Positions 11,513 to 25,438 of a stretch of DNA of 64,000 nt are shown here, one piece after another. This DNA comes from Sphagnum compactum (Eukaryota; Bryophyta; Sphagnopsida; Sphagnales), in assembly GCA_965153455.1 (NCBI GenBank), contig OZ234493.1, positions 22,806,213-22,870,212 on the forward strand, given 5' to 3'. Numbering within the stretch: position 1 is the stretch's first letter; each line of letters begins with the position of its first letter. The position numbers and the translations under genes were made by a program. Under the pieces are notes generated by a model. The model did no database searches, had not been told where the DNA came from, and saw only the letters and a list, made by a program, of their open reading frames with translations.

Positions 11513-14500
11513 GGGTTTTTCTCCAAAGTAGGCTGTTGTCTTTGTTCCAAAGTTTGCAGGTTGTTGTTAATTTTTGCACTCTACTAGTGCCCACTGCCAT
11601 CGCCCAAATTCCAATCCCATGCCCCCAAAGACATGCTTTCTTGCATTGTTTTGTGAGCTCATTGAAAAACCCAAATCCTTTGCTAAAGAATTTTTGTCTT
11701 GGGTTATGTGATAGGGTAATGCAGAATTTTTGAAGAAAAAGTTATCTAGTACCCACTACGGACCAGGAATTTTTTTTCAATTTTGTGAGGTTGAAAAAGT
11801 GACAAAAGAAATGTTTTATAAAACACCAAATTTTGTGAAAATTGCACTGGAAAATCAGAAACTTCCAATATTTTCCCCAAAAAAATTTGTCCACCACAGT
11901 GCAAAAATTTGGCAAAAGAAGAAGAAATGTTGTTATGGATTGATGAACAAGTTTTGAACAACTAGGACCAAAATTGCAAGTAGGCATCTTGGAGCATCTC
12001 TACCAATGTACTAGGGTTTAGGGTTTAGGGCCTGCCTTCAAGAGCACCCTGATGAAGAAAATTGTGAAACCCTTTGCACCCCAATCCCTGTATCATCCAA
12101 TATTAACTTGCCTCACCATTCAGAGCTTCCTGCCCCAACAACCAGGCGTTGTTTGTCATCGTCACCAAGAGCCCTCTACTATAAACAAAGAGAAGCTTTT
12201 GAAAGCAGTTATGGTTGTTAAGGTCATAAGTGGCCATTATTTAGATTTCCAAGGTGATCAACATTCGCAAGTTTATGTCTAGTTTCCCATTTCTTTTCTT
12301 TTCTTGTTCACAAATGGCTTTGCTCAAAATCACTGAATCCATCAACTTGAAAGCAAGAGGCTGGAGAGCTAGTTGGTGACTATGTATGCCAGGTCTTGAG
12401 GATCTCAAGGACTGCATTGCCACTATGACGAATACACAAAATATATTCGATGCCATGAAACTCATTGTCGCTACTAATGTGTGAAAGGCAAAGGAGGTAG
12501 TCATGAATGGTTGCCCTTTCTCAAAGAATCTCATGAAAATGCCTTCAATGTCAATTTTCAACTACTAACTAAAGACATTAACATACCATTGAACTTTGTT
12601 ATCAGCATTAGCTAATGGATTTTTCTTTCTTTTACTTCTAAGGCACTCAACATGGTGTTGGATTTTGATAACCAATCTTTGAGCATAATCTCTCACTCTT
12701 TTTGAGAAGCAAGACTCCACAATTCTTGAAACCTACCAATAATAAAAATAACCAAATTGAGTGTTGTTGCAATTGAAAGTAATATTTCTTTGTTCTTGTT
12801 TGCAAATGTGCTTCCAAGTCTATTGAATGCTCCAACTACTCATATGCTCATAAGAACCCAAAGTTGTTTGATACCACTTTTGTTGCCCACTCTTGTGGTT
12901 GAAATGTTGTTCGCAACGTGTCATTGTGGTGGGACACGGCAATTTTGGACCATCTTAAATTTAACAAACTTTTCAACAACTTTGGTTTTGGTCTTACAAG
13001 TTCTCAAAGCAATCCAACTTGCGAAGAGGATATGGCAATTTGTATTGGAAATGTTTTTAATTTGTGATGTAGTTGGGGCAACAAGACAACACCCTAAAGC
13101 TACTTATGGATTAGGCTATGTCCAATAACTCTAACATCTTGGTTATTATTGATAATTAAAATCCTTCAAATTCATAACCTACTCATCATGCTAATGCAAA
13201 TCACTTTTCATCAATGCATAAAATAGATATAGATCATTTTTCATCCACACAAAGAATGAGATGCACACAAACTTAATACCATACTTGCCACTATGGATTA
13301 ACAATAATTAATTTTAAAAAAGGAATGTTGGGAAAAAAAAAATTAACTACCAATTTTTTGGAAAGTCAAATTCCTAATCTTTTGAAAAAGAAAAATTGTC
13401 CCAAACCACCAACTTACCACACATATTCAATTTTTTTGAAATTTTGAAATATCAAAAATAAGGTTACCAAACCCTTTTGTTGAAAAAAAAATTATTTCAA
13501 AATTTTTTGTCAATAACACATATTTAATTAATTTTGGACTTTACAAAAGTCCAAACATCTAACACAAAATTTACACCACTAAAATAATAAGCCTTTTTTT
13601 TATATATATGACTTAGTGGCAACATAGATGTTAACCATTGAAAAAAAACTTAGAAAATTAAATGAATACAACTTACATCAATCGTACAAATTAAACCTTG
13701 TGACCACCAAGTTGTTAACAATGTCAAAAGGAGATCGGGGTGAAAACACAATCAAACGAGCCAAGTGTGCCAAAGTAAAATCCTTTTCAAGGATTGCACA
13801 TGAGATGTGTTGTTTTTATGTTGGTTTATAGCTTTAAAATTTGTATTTTGAATACCCCATTTAACATTGCATTTTAGATATAAATGACTACAATTGATTT
13901 TATATCATGTATATTATGCATTCATACCCTCTATCACATAAATATAAAGAACTTTTGTTAAAAGGACATTTTCAAAATCCATAATTTTCAAGGTTAAACG
14001 CACTTTTGAATCAAATGTGCTTAAATGAATTATAAAAAAAAAATTCATCAATTCAAGTCCTTTTGGCATTCTAATCATCAATGTTAAAATCCTCTCCAAT
14101 TTTTAGAAAGAATGGTGCACATTTGGTAAAAAAACAAGGACATTTGAAAAAAAATAAACATTGTCCCCTCTCGATGTTTGAATGTTTTGAACATGCACAT
14201 TTTTTTTTATTTGTGTCAAGTTTTGAACATGTAAACTTTGCAACTAATGGAAAATATTCCCAAAAAAATTATGACAATCCAAACTATTATGTATCACTTG
14301 TGATCTTTCAAATATATAAAAATGTAATTTTAAGGAATGTCCATTCACTTGGGTGGTTCCTCTAACTATGTTTTTACCCATTGGAAAATTAACAAAATGA
14401 AATTTATATACTAAATGAAGAAAAAATATTCAATAAATTTACAATACAAATTTAATCTTGAAACTTGGTCACCATCAAGACTAACAAAAGCCTTCAAGTT

Positions 14501-17500
14501 TAAAAAAGTTACATAATTAACAAAATGAAAATTCCATAATAAGTAAAAAAAATTTATTGAACAATTTATATACAAAGTGAACCTAGTGGTCACCAAGTTA
14601 TTGAAAACAAAGGAGTTCACTAAGAGTCTTTTTTTTAAAAAATTGAATAATATAACGGGCTATCATGAATGAAAAATCCATAATTTTAAAAGCATTTTAA
14701 AAAAATTGGTTTCAACCTTAAAAATAAAGTCATGATGAACTTGAACCTTTTTCGCCATTGGCAATCCAATAAAAGCTGGCCACAAACAAGTGATAGGTCC
14801 AACCATTGTACCATATGTTTTGACAACAACGATCTTTAAAAGGATTTGAAAAAAAGACCACTTCATTTTGGACTTTGAAACACCTTAGTAGGTTCATCAT
14901 CAATCAGTAATGTTTGATTTTCCTTCCCGTAAGGTAAACCATAGCAAGCATAATACAGATATTTCAAATCTTTTAAATAATAATAGGACCCGAGTGTAAT
15001 TACACCAAAAGTCTTGTAACAATGTTCACGTCCCCAAATAAAATCAAATTGATCCAAAAATGTTTTTAAAAGCAACATTGAAAACACTTCTAACACATCT
15101 TCAAGTTTCATACAAGACCAAATTGCAATTTAAAAGGTTTTAAATATCATGGAAAAGAAATGTTCCATTGTAGTTCTAACTTTCACTTTCCTTGTGTCAA
15201 TATTTTTTCCAAACATTCGAGCATTCTCTTATAGAACAACACAATGTGGGAAATAACACAACACACCATTCACACTAAAAATTAACAATTTTTCGAGTCC
15301 AACAACCTACAAACACAAATGTGAACGCATTGAAGTGCCTTTGAAAGTTGCATCTTACCCCAATGAAACATTGAACTACAACAACAACAACCTGATGTGT
15401 CAATGAAGACATAATGTTACATACACCTAAAAATATCAATTGACCAAAAAATGACAAAGTGCTCTAAAATCGCCTTGTGCACACCATGAGATGCATTGAA
15501 ATCGGCAAGGATGGAGAAATATAAACAATTGGCCAACACATAATTAATACAACTGATAATTTGAAGTGCTTAAACATTGAAAGATTTAATGGCTACAAAG
15601 TTTTAAAAAAAATTGAAAGAAGATCATTTTAAAATCCCTTTTTGTGAATTATTGTTTATAAACAAAAATGCATGCCTAGCAATCTTTTAGGGTTCAATTG
15701 CAATTTCAATGTCTCATTTTATGAATACATGTTACAACAATCATCTAAAGAAAATTACAATTAAAACAACAAATGCATTCTTTTTCTCAATTTTTCCTTT
15801 GTACAATATGTCATTTCACACATGTCATTACAACTCTCAAATAACATTTAGGAATTGGGATCACTATGACATACTTTTGATGCTCTTGAAAAATTTGAAC
15901 TTGACATTAGTTTGAACATTAAATCTAGACAAGGCAAGTGACACCAAATAAAGAAGTACAATCAAAAGCAAATAATTTTCATTTGGCATCAATATAAGAA
16001 TCGTCAAATGACTTCAAAAATATGGCACTACAAGAATCATTAAACATGGATTTATATGGTAAATCATCTATGAATAAAATGTTTCTAACATGAATATAGG
16101 AAATGAATGTTCCTGACATGTTCGACAAATCTCAAGAAAAAAACATCAAAAAAATTATGGAAAATGTGTTTTGCAAGATTTGCCTAAAAAAAATGATCAT
16201 TTCTTTAGTAAGCCTCCTGTTCGAGACCCTTGAAGGATAAAAAATAATGTGTTTAGTGTTTGATTTGATTCAAATATTTGTTGATGTTTTGACATTAGGC
16301 TGCAAACCATATATATACTATGAACTGAATTAAACATGTTAAGAAATTTTTAGACCTGGATTAAGGCATCCTTGGTGCTCTTTTTCATTTTTTCATTAAT
16401 TTTAAACCAGATAGATATTAGTTACCTTGAGCATGGCCACTCCTTGAATAGGTAGTTGGCCTACTACACCTTGTAATCAAGTAGAAGGTGGCAAATACCA
16501 TACGTAGGTGAAGTTTGTTAGTATTTTAATAACCTTTAGTTTTTTTTATTGAACATTTGGAAATTGAAGATTTTCCAGTATAAAATTTTGGAAATTCTTA
16601 AATTCAAGAATCTATGGTTCTAGTGTCTTGAAATTTTTTGGAATTAAAAAGCGTCCAATTCTGAAATTTTCAAAAACCCTCAAAAAACCAACAATTTCAG
16701 TTAATTAACTTGCAAAGAACCAACAAATAGTCAAGTGGTTTTACAAAAGGTTATTTGATAAATTCTTTAATTTTTTTTAATATTGTGCCAAAATTAGTTC
16801 AGAATCAATTCTTTGACGTTTTGAAAATTACATTCATATTTTTCTAAAATCATCTTGAGCACTACTAATTATTAGATGTCATTTCTAATAACCATGTAAC
16901 ATTGGTTATTACTTGCAACCTACCTTTCATTAATTATTGTAAACTCTTGACCAATGTTGGCCAGATATGGTATTGTAAACCAATTTAGAGGATATGAATG
17001 GGTTATATTCTTTTTAAAAACTTAACAAAAGATATGTAGTTGGATATTTCAAAAACTTCCCTATAACCATATTTATGCACCCATTGGAATTTTTCAATTC
17101 ATTGGCAATTATGTATTTGTCAATTTTCAAATTCTAAATAAACTTTCTATATGCATACAAGTTATGTATACCAAACTTCACATGCTAGGTTTACGAAAAC
17201 AAAGAAGTTTTGAATGTAAACATTGAAAATCAAATAAATTGTGAGACAATTGAACCTAAGTTCTATATAAAACTTTGCCCATTGTAGCACAAGATACAAA
17301 AACACCCCACCACCCCAACCCCACGCACCCAAAAGTTGGATGTAACTTTATCAACAACATGTAATGCCCATTAACTTGTTGCAACTTCATTAACAACAAA
17401 AAATAATGCCTAAAAAGTTGTTGCATTTTAATCAACAACAAATTAACATAATGCCCAAAAAGTTTTTATAACTTGATTAGTAACAAAACATAGTGCCCAA

Positions 17501-17737
17501 TTAGCTATTACAATTTAATCAGCAACAAAACATTGTGCCCATCAATAATAGAAACATAATGTTTAAAAGAAGCCCAAGGATATATAAAATATTTATTGCA
17601 ATTTCATCAACAATAGAAACACTCCTAGTAGCCCAAGAACCCTGCAACATTGAAACATGATGAGAAAACAAAAGTTAGAAACACTTCAAAAGAAAAGAAA
17701 GGAAAGGAAAGAAAAGAAAGTTTGGTAAGTGATATAC
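11513..17737. other. AT-rich intergenic DNA, probably decayed repeats
   Basis: An interstitial run of telomere-type 'tttaggg' units lies near 12009-12029. Long A/T tracts dominate 13.3-16.0 kb. Interrupted frames at 12.0-13.1 kb (plus) and 14.6-15.1 kb (minus) look like eroded transposon or gene debris, but I cannot assign a family. Confidence 0.4.
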
Positions 17738-19197
17738 TTAATCACTGTCAACCTTTAGATCTTCAAAATATTTAAATTCTTCAATCAATTCATAGATTTG
17801 TTTATCAACTTTACTTTAATATAATCCATGAAATTTGCATTTGCTAAGCAATTCAAGCATGGATCATTTGGCCAATTTTTTACCAAAGTGATAATCTGAT
17901 CAAGCTTTTCAACTTGTAAGTGGCAATGCCTCAAAGCTATCAAAACACCAAAAAGATTAAAGATTCTTTTTATTTCAATTTGAAGTTTGAAAATCTCAAA
18001 AATTTGTTTAGCAATAAAGGCAACATTTGGAAATTAACTTTCATGGGTTTGTCACCAAGCAAGAGAATCTACACGCTTAGATAGGGAATAAATAACCTCC
18101 GACATAAAGACAATTTTCTAGCAACAAGTGTGCTTGAAAACTTTTCCATGGGTGGTCCAACACCCAAAATGTTAATAAATTTTTTATCAATTTCAACAAC
18201 AATTCCATTAGGTCCATCACTTGGCATTATAGACATTGTTTGGACAACAAGGTTTAGTCAATCAAAAATTGTCAAAGAAGGATGACAATTTTCACATCAT
18301 AATATACTATTTAGCCATGAAGCAGATTGCATTTCCATGCCCCACAAAGTTTTCCACAATCCATAAGGATTTGAAATGGGGATCCATCATTAAGGCCAAC
18401 ATATTACGAACTTGTTGGGAATCGAAGGCTTTCAAGAATTCTAGAAAATGTTTGATCACCTTCACAACCACATGTTGCATATTTCTATTCAAGAAATGGA
18501 ACTCCATATCAAACTGATCAAACATTTCACTCCCATCAACAATCGGATTTGTTTAAGCTTCCATGGCCATAATTAAATTTATTGTAGTAGCCAAAGCATC
18601 TGAGAGTAGCCAATGACCTCAAGACCGGTTCATCACACATGTAGTTACTGTAGGATTCAAACACCAAATGATAGCTTTTGCAATGGCCCACACTTGGGGC
18701 TTTGGGACTTTTTATTATTAAGTTAGTATTCCTTCCCATAGCACAATAAAGACTTGTTTAAATTTTAGAGTTTCCTCAAACATAACAACCCTGTTGGCAA
18801 ACCTTGTTTTGGGGTGATTCATGAAAGCACATTAAGGTGTAACAATTTTAAGCACATGTGAAAGTCCACAATTGTTTAAATTAACATTACGGAAATAGTG
18901 TGAATGTAGGATATTTTGAACCACACAAGTCATATTGCAAATTATAATTAGAAAGTCATGATTTAAAAAATTCCAACCCTAATTTACTTTATGGAGAACT
19001 TGAATTTGAAATAAAGGCATGTACAACCTTTGCAAATATAATGCATAAGGTCTTTGAAAATCATTTGTTATGTTTCATCACCACTCTTGTGAGGGTTTGT
19101 TGAACCAAAATATGTAATGATTGCAGAATTCATTGGCCCAAACCTTTTTCTTCCCTTGTTGTCGACTATGACTTGCTTGATTAAAAAGTTTAGCCAT
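17738..19197 (-). mobile_element. Decayed hAT transposase, AT-rich plant family, copy 1
   Basis: Read on the minus strand with several stops and frame changes, this stretch follows a plant hAT transposase. It runs from a short N-terminal part (KKVWANEF), through a TRFANRVVMFEETLKFKQ block, a WLLSDALATTI block and NMLALMMDPHFKSLWIVENF. The C-terminal dimerisation block reads LIALRHCHLQVEKLDQII and VKNWPNDP. The frame closes with YELIEEFKYFEDLKVDSD and a TAA at 17740-17738. Copy 2 at 59.4-60.1 kb ends the same way. Too many lesions are present for activity. I could not find terminal repeats or a target duplication. Confidence 0.75.
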
Positions 19198-20090
19198 AGA
19201 ATTATTAGTTAGTTTGTAATTTTCTTTTTGCAACTAAACACAAATGTGTAGATTCAATATGTGTTTTCATAGGGATAATGCCATTTGTTTTGATATATTT
19301 GATGAACCCTTTCCTTATAATGGAACTAAGTTGGTTTAGAATGTTACCAACTACTTGTTAAGACCAATAGATAATACAATGTAACATTTGTGGGTTTAAT
19401 AAGTAGGTTGCTATTGATGGCAAAGGAGCCCCAACAAATTGATATTATGTCGTGTGATTTCCATTACCAAGCTTAAAATTTTATAGGTACAAGTTGAACA
19501 TCATCATTTTCTAATGAAAAATTACAATTAGATTGTGGGCGTACATTTTCAACATCTAACAAGCTGCTTGTTGGATTCATGTTCATTTCACCGACCGTTT
19601 CACCTACTGTGCCCACACTTTCAAGTACAAAAACTTTGGTTTCAGACATTGCAAAGGTATTTTGAGCAAAAACCCCTAATTACAAGGTCAAAGATAGAAG
19701 CTTGCACAAAACCAAAAGATGAAGGAGGAAACAAATAACTTACAAGACCCAAAGCTTTTGCAAAATCTAGAGCAATTGAACTTTACAAACAATGTTCATA
19801 AACAACCCCAAGGAAAAAAAACAAGATCAATTGAAAGGACAAAATAAGAAAGAAAAACCCGATAGATTGAAAGTTAAAATATAGCAATGCAACAACGAAA
19901 AGCTCAAAAATGTTCCAACCAATAGTTCGAATGCAACAACATAACAACATAACATGTGTAGCTCTCTCCTACAAACCAATGCAACAATGCAAACTTATAG
20001 TTCAAAATGCAGAAATGCAAAATGTGTAGCTCATTCTTGCAAACCAACATAGTAATGCAACAACTCAAAAATATAGAAAACTTCCCATGT
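19198..20090. other. AT-rich flank of hAT remnant
   Basis: No exon is recognised. The part at 19900-20090 holds two diverged copies of a segment with 'aacatgtgtagctc' and 'aaatgtgtagctc'. The stretch may contain the missing end of the hAT element, but no inverted repeat is evident. Confidence 0.35.
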
Positions 20091-20099
20091 TTCACAAAG

Positions 20100-20400
20100 A
20101 TAGAAAGTTTCACACACTCTCTCCACCTTTAAACCTTAAAATTGGCACCTGACACAACAAAAAACTTGACAAAAGTAAAAAGCTTTGCATGTTTGATACA
20201 GAAAGAAAGCTTCCCATTCTTTCCCCACCCTTCAACCCTAAAGCTAGCACTTAACAAAACCAAAAAGCTTGAAAAATGCAACTTTGTGTGCTTGACGATG
20301 ACAAAAAGCTTCATTGTTCTTTCTACTTTTAAACCCTAAAGTTGCTCCTAGGCAAAAAGCTTTGTGTTTTATTTTTGTCTCTAAACCCTAAACCTTACTA
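20100..20400. repeat. Tandem repeat of about 100 bp, three diverged copies
   Basis: Three diverged copies share 'acaaaaaact' or 'caaaaagctt', a 'gaaagcttc'-type core and a 'tttaaaccctaaa'-type end. The ends resemble telo-box repeats, but the copies are spaced as an ordinary minisatellite. Confidence 0.55.
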
Positions 20401-20639
20401 CATACAAGTAAATAATATCTAGTTGTCTATCTATTTAATTAGCGGATACAATTATTTAATGCAAGGTTATCCCTATAAATATGACTACGACAAGGTTGCT
20501 TGCATAGGAGGCCTCCCTTGGTTGCAAATAGGGCTGGTTAAGAAAAGAAATAACAAAGTTCAAATAAGACATTATACATATATGGCTAGTGTGCATTTTG
20601 ATATCCAGATGAAACCACATATATCTGGCCAAGATTGTT

Positions 20640-21010
20640 ATTGACCTCCTTAGTTTAGGAGGTCAATAAAACTAGCTAGGCTATAGGCAGTCGGTGCCTT
20701 GCTCATGACAGGTAAATGCATGCCATGTCAGTGAACTTTTTTGAAACCTTGAATACTTAATTTGAGGGGTGCACCATTGAGACAATGGATGAGTGAATTG
20801 GGTAATATCTTTTGTAGATGACATGTGTGTACAAAGTACATTTCCACTCCCCATCTCTCAGCACTTTGAGAAGCATGATGAAACCCATGCCACCTACTCA
20901 AATCCACTCAAGTGTTTAGGATTCATGTTCAACCAATCAAGGTGTTTAAGTGGGCTATCAAAGACTAAGTACATAGCTTTAGTTTTGCAACAAGTGATTG
21001 AGTGAAGGAA
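20640..21010 (+). mobile_element. Ty3/gypsy reverse-transcriptase remnant
   Basis: A broken frame reads SFVDDMCVQSTF, then HFEKHDETHATYSNPLKC. It resembles the reverse-transcriptase palm motif (F/Y-x-D-D) and the following helix with NPxKC in Ty3/gypsy elements. Only the central part is recognisable. The remainder of the polyprotein and the LTRs are not seen here. Confidence 0.45.
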
Positions 21011-21214
21011 GCTAATCCAAAACGTTATTAAATTGCAATTTAGTAGTTTTATGCCCTACACAAGTCTGATTGCACATCCATTTGGTGAGCAAAAAATTTA
21101 TCATGCCATAGCCAGCTTTAGGGGGGATGTCTCACTGATGTGTTTCTTGCTCATTTGGACATTCACGTCTCAATGTTATCACATATTAATCTGCCTATTG
21201 GCAGTTGTCCACCT

Positions 21215-21412
21215 AGGTATTGCTTTACATCCATAACCTTGCTCAACATGTGGATGTGTCACAACTTTACATCCATAACTTGTTCAGCACATGGATGCAT
21301 TACAACCCCAATACACTAGTTATGTCCAACAATAGGCTGGAGTTGGCTGGCTATTGGGAATAGTCAAGTTACCAGGAATAGTCTTGACACCTTGACTATT
21401 CTTGGTAACCAA
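21215..21412. repeat. Short direct duplication and inverted repeat
   Basis: A segment with 'tttacatccataac' occurs twice at about 21222 and 21265. Just downstream, 'gttaccaggaatagtc' and 'gactattcttggtaac' (about 21369-21410) form a near-perfect inverted repeat of 16 bases with a short loop. It could be a fragment of a small inverted-repeat transposon. Confidence 0.5.
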
Positions 21413-23644
21413 CCAGGTCAAGTGCTGAGACTATTTTCAATAACCAGCCAGCTTGAGATGGTTACCTAGTTCATAATTGAGGAGTCCTTGAAATTGTAGA
21501 GTTTTAGACATTTCTTGTGGTACTTTGCCTTTGATGAAGGACTAGGTAACCAACAAAGAGTGTGCAGGTTATAATGAATGGTCTCATGCTCAGACTGTTC
21601 CTGATAACCAAGCCAATTATCGAACATAAGTGATGTAACCGAGCAGGACAAGCTTATGGGTTGTGGGACATAGAAGAAGGTGAGCTATGAGGTTCAGCCA
21701 ACTAGCATCCTGTAAAGAGGTATTAGTGAGATACAAAAAACATGCAACATAAATGGGAAGCTCTTGTCCAATGGTGTGCTACCATGTTAGCAATACATGC
21801 TACCTAGAAGAAGGTGGACTATGAACTTTGGATTTGATTCTTACAAGTTAGGCTGCGATAATTGGCATAATGGGGTGATTATCAAATAATCCCTAATTGA
21901 CTAAATTAGTAGCTGGATGTGGCATCTGTCTTGCTTCTTGTGCCCTCCTTCTATCCATCCACACATAGATAAAATTCAGTACAATTTCACAATTCTTGTG
22001 TAATGAAAAACTCTCTGGATGACAGCTCAAATATTGTAATTACCTAACAATGTACATGTGAATCGAAATAAAACTGTGTTATACAACATTGTTTTAACAT
22101 TCTCTGAACTCCACTTGTGACCTTTGACTGTCTTTGTTCAATTCTAGCCTTTAAACTCAGGCTATGGCCTAGATTCAAATCTAATTGTGGCTTGGCTTCA
22201 CTCCCTTTGCTTGTTCTTTTACAATTTCAATTGGGGTTTGTCTCTAAGATGGGAGGAAGCTATCTTTGGGCGTATCTTAATTGCCCATTTGAAATAATTG
22301 ATACTGGGGACATTTCTCTCTTCATGTTCTGAAACAGTCATGTTAATGAGAGAAAGTTTGTGGTAGGGGCTAAAACTTTCTTGGAAAATGGGAGGGGAAA
22401 AAAAAATGCTGATGCGGATATTAGCATACTTATCATGCAAATAGGTTATTTGAGGGTTCACGATGTATGGGGGGCAAAGTGAGGCCAAAAGAAATAATCC
22501 AAAAGAAAAAGTCTAGGTGCTCTTGGGTGCTTGGGAAAAGCACATGCAAAATGAGAGAAAGGAAAAAAATAATGGGACCTCAAAAACAAAGTGTCAGATT
22601 ATTCTAGGCTCAAGCATAAGCCATAAAAGGCAATGAAAAAGTGGGCCCATAAATTGGTTTGATCAAGTAAAGTTACTCAAATTGGAGGGCAAGGTGAAAA
22701 TTAGGTTACTTATTTCTTGTATTTTCATTTGTCAAGAGGTCATTATAATAATATATAGTTTACTATGTGTCAACATACATTTAGTAATTTTGAAGTAATA
22801 GGCTTGCATGGCCACTTGCCCAACATAATGGGTAATGGCCAGACCATTCCATAACATTATAGTCTGAGGTGGCAGATTCAACAATTTTTTAAAAAAATCA
22901 TGTTCGACAGAGATTTTACAAGTGTATGATCATGACCAGAAGATTATGTCATATAATGTGGGCAAGAAAATGACATAATCTGCCACACCACACCTTGATG
23001 TTCTCATTTTGTGCAAGTCTTCCAAAAAACGTCTCTTGCATAAATTGCAAATTCAATTCCATATATCAGCCCATGAAATTCACTCAAATCTATTTTTGCA
23101 GTGCAGTGTAGTGCAGTGTATCGCACTTGATAATAGACTCTTGTTGCTTTTTTCAGGTTCACATTCAAGCTTCTGAGCACCCATGAAGGAAGAGGACTTC
23201 ACTATTGAATCAATCTCTCCTGCAAGATCATTTCTTCAACAATTTGTCAGATGATAACATCTCAACAGCTGAGATCCACCTTCATCAATCAAGAAAGAAT
23301 TGATTAATGTGGTTGCCATCCAACAGTCATCAATTAGTACATACAGATATCAGGTTTTTCACACAAGGATCATTGATAATCAGCAAGCAGACCGTTTATG
23401 CAATTCCTGTTTAAATTGAACAAGTTGCTCAGAAACCATTTCCATGGGCTTTGGAAAAACTCCTAGACTGAACAAATTCCTTGCAGCAAAGATATCCGAG
23501 CATACAATATGTAACAACTCATTATCTGTAGACTGAAGACAAAGTACAGTGATCAAGATGCATATTGGTTGCCACTTTGCCCCGTGGGATGTCAAGTAGA
23601 TTGACCTTGAAGAAAAGGCTAAAGTCCAGCAACAATTGAAGGAC
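21413..23644. other. Intergenic DNA and likely 3' untranslated region of the CCDC12 gene
   Basis: The right part, up to 23644, lies directly downstream of the CCDC12 stop codon and may be transcribed. A short GTGCAGTGTAGTGCAGTG duplication lies near 23102-23120. I see no independent gene. Confidence 0.4.
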
Positions 23645-25376
23645 CTACTCCATATATTCTTCAGCAGCAGCAGCTTGTCGAAGCCTCTCTTCCTCCTCTG
23701 CATCATAAACCACTTGGGCATGTTACAAAGTAACTGCATTCTTACAGATATCATGCAATAAGAGTGCCCCTCAAACAGTCACATCTATTTGCTGGGTTTC
23801 CAAAGACATGAAAATCACCAATTTGGACATACTTTTCTGCTTGTGAAACTGCATTGGAAGCCAAGGGCCCTCGGTGCTATTGTTTATCATCATGAAGAGG
23901 TTTGAGGCTTATGACCAAGATAGAGTCAGCAAGTTCCATGGCTTCTCACATCACACTCATTGTGAACTTTCTCTAATCACTTGCTAAAATCACTCAAATT
24001 TTGACAAAGCTGTAATAACATAGGTCACAGGAACTTCCTTTAGGCAACCCTCTGGAACCACACCCATTCAGGCCAAGATATTCCAGGAGACAATTTTCAG
24101 TGTGCCATCACATTATAGTTTTAAAATTAAGCATGCTTTGCAGCTTGAGATTCACACCTTCTGAGGACTTGAAGAACAAAGTCTACAGGGACTGGTATGT
24201 GAGTACAGTAATTTTCTCTCTTCATGCTTTTAGGAGAAGAAGATTTTCCTGAGATTTCAAGTAAAAGGGACGCCTGGTGGTGCAAAGAGATGATATACTT
24301 ACGCATCAGTTCGATGATGGCTCGTTGAGTGCGCCGTTCAAGCTTCTCAAGCTTCTTTGCAACATCTCTTCGAAGATCTGAGTTTGGCTTTTTGGGTGCA
24401 ATGCTCACAATGGGGTCCTGAACAAACATATCGAAATGCCATTGTATTTTGTTATACACCACCTTTTGTTTACTGGTTTTTTCCCCAAAGCAGAGAAACA
24501 TCAATCAACCCCCATGGCTTGCACAACCTGTGATATGTACAGTGAAAGCACAGGCTTTTGTACCCCCATGAGAACAGAAAGCTTTGGACCAAAGAACTGG
24601 GCAAACAAACAAAACAAACAATGAACATAAAATAGATTTGTTTACCTCAGCTCCATTGGTTTCAAGTGGTGCTTTAGCAACAGGGTCTTCGAACTTGGGC
24701 ACCATTGGTGGCGGGTGCTTATTCTGCTGCAACTGTTGGTCTCGAGGAAAATAGTTCCGAAACTTCATTTCCCTTCCTTCTTCTTCTCTGCAATTCCAGA
24801 TCAAGCGCCCACAAGACTACTCTCAAAGAGATGCAGCTCTATGATAAACTCTCTAACCCAATGTGCGTGTGCTCTTCAGAGATGAGTAAAAGAAACTTTC
24901 TTCCTAACATTCTTTCTGGCTTCTGCGCAGCAGGAATATCACAAACGTTGCCTCTTCCTGCATGTGGAAACATGTACTACCTTAGACCTTTACCCACGAC
25001 TCATCATCAACCTTAATTGGACTTGGTTGAAACATAATAAGATTGCTCTACTGCTGTGTGGGTGTGTCACTAGTCTCCTTACAAGTCTCTCAAATGACAA
25101 AACATTCCTTCTTGTGTTGTTACCACTCCCATCGTCGACTTGTCACAAAAACCAAAACTAACAAACACATCATACCTATAGGAAGAAACAGAAAAACAGA
25201 CACACAGAGAAAGACGCATACGGATCTTCCTTCTGCTGCTCCGTCGCAGTAGTATCAAGGGGCTGCTTCTCAGCTCCTTCATCTCCTTGATCCGCTGATG
25301 CAAGTTCGGCTGCAGCTCGCAGAGCACGTAGCCGCTCTCTGCGCTCGGCAATCGGATCCGACTCCGCCTGCACCAT
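23645..25376 (-). CDS. CCDC12: CCDC12/Cwf18-like spliceosome protein
   Basis: Homologue of CCDC12 (fission yeast Cwf18), a small coiled-coil protein of the activated spliceosome in the nucleus. Four exons join in frame: 25376-25222, 24787-24646, 24417-24303 and 23697-23645. Introns are 434, 228 and 605 nt with GT/AG ends, including a perfect GTAAGT donor at 24302. The product is 154 residues; human CCDC12 is 166. The N-terminal RRERLRALRAA helix, a central MKFRNYFPRD block and the family signature IAPKKPNSDLRRD with DVAKKLEKLERRTQRAI (about residues 117-133) are all present. The last exon supplies an acidic helix ending in AEEYME. The start is the ATG at 25376, in frame with no other candidate. 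A telo-box lies about 45 bases upstream. The gene looks intact. Confidence 0.93.
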
Positions 25377-25417
25377 CGCTGCTGCTACTGCGTTTCTTCA
25401 ATTCGCCGGTGATGACA

Positions 25418-25438
25418 CAAAACCCTAAACCCTAAACC
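25418..25438 (-). promoter_or_regulatory. Telo-box repeat upstream of CCDC12
   Basis: The plus strand reads aaaccctaaaccctaaacc, that is two to three telomere-type units, about 45-60 bases upstream of the start codon. Such boxes are known in promoters of plant genes for ribosome and RNA-processing functions. A role here is inferred from position. Confidence 0.6.

Noticed and set aside
12009-12029. Telomere
   Set aside because: Only about three tttaggg units occur, and a similar short run lies near 39718. Interstitial or promoter telo-boxes are the simpler reading.
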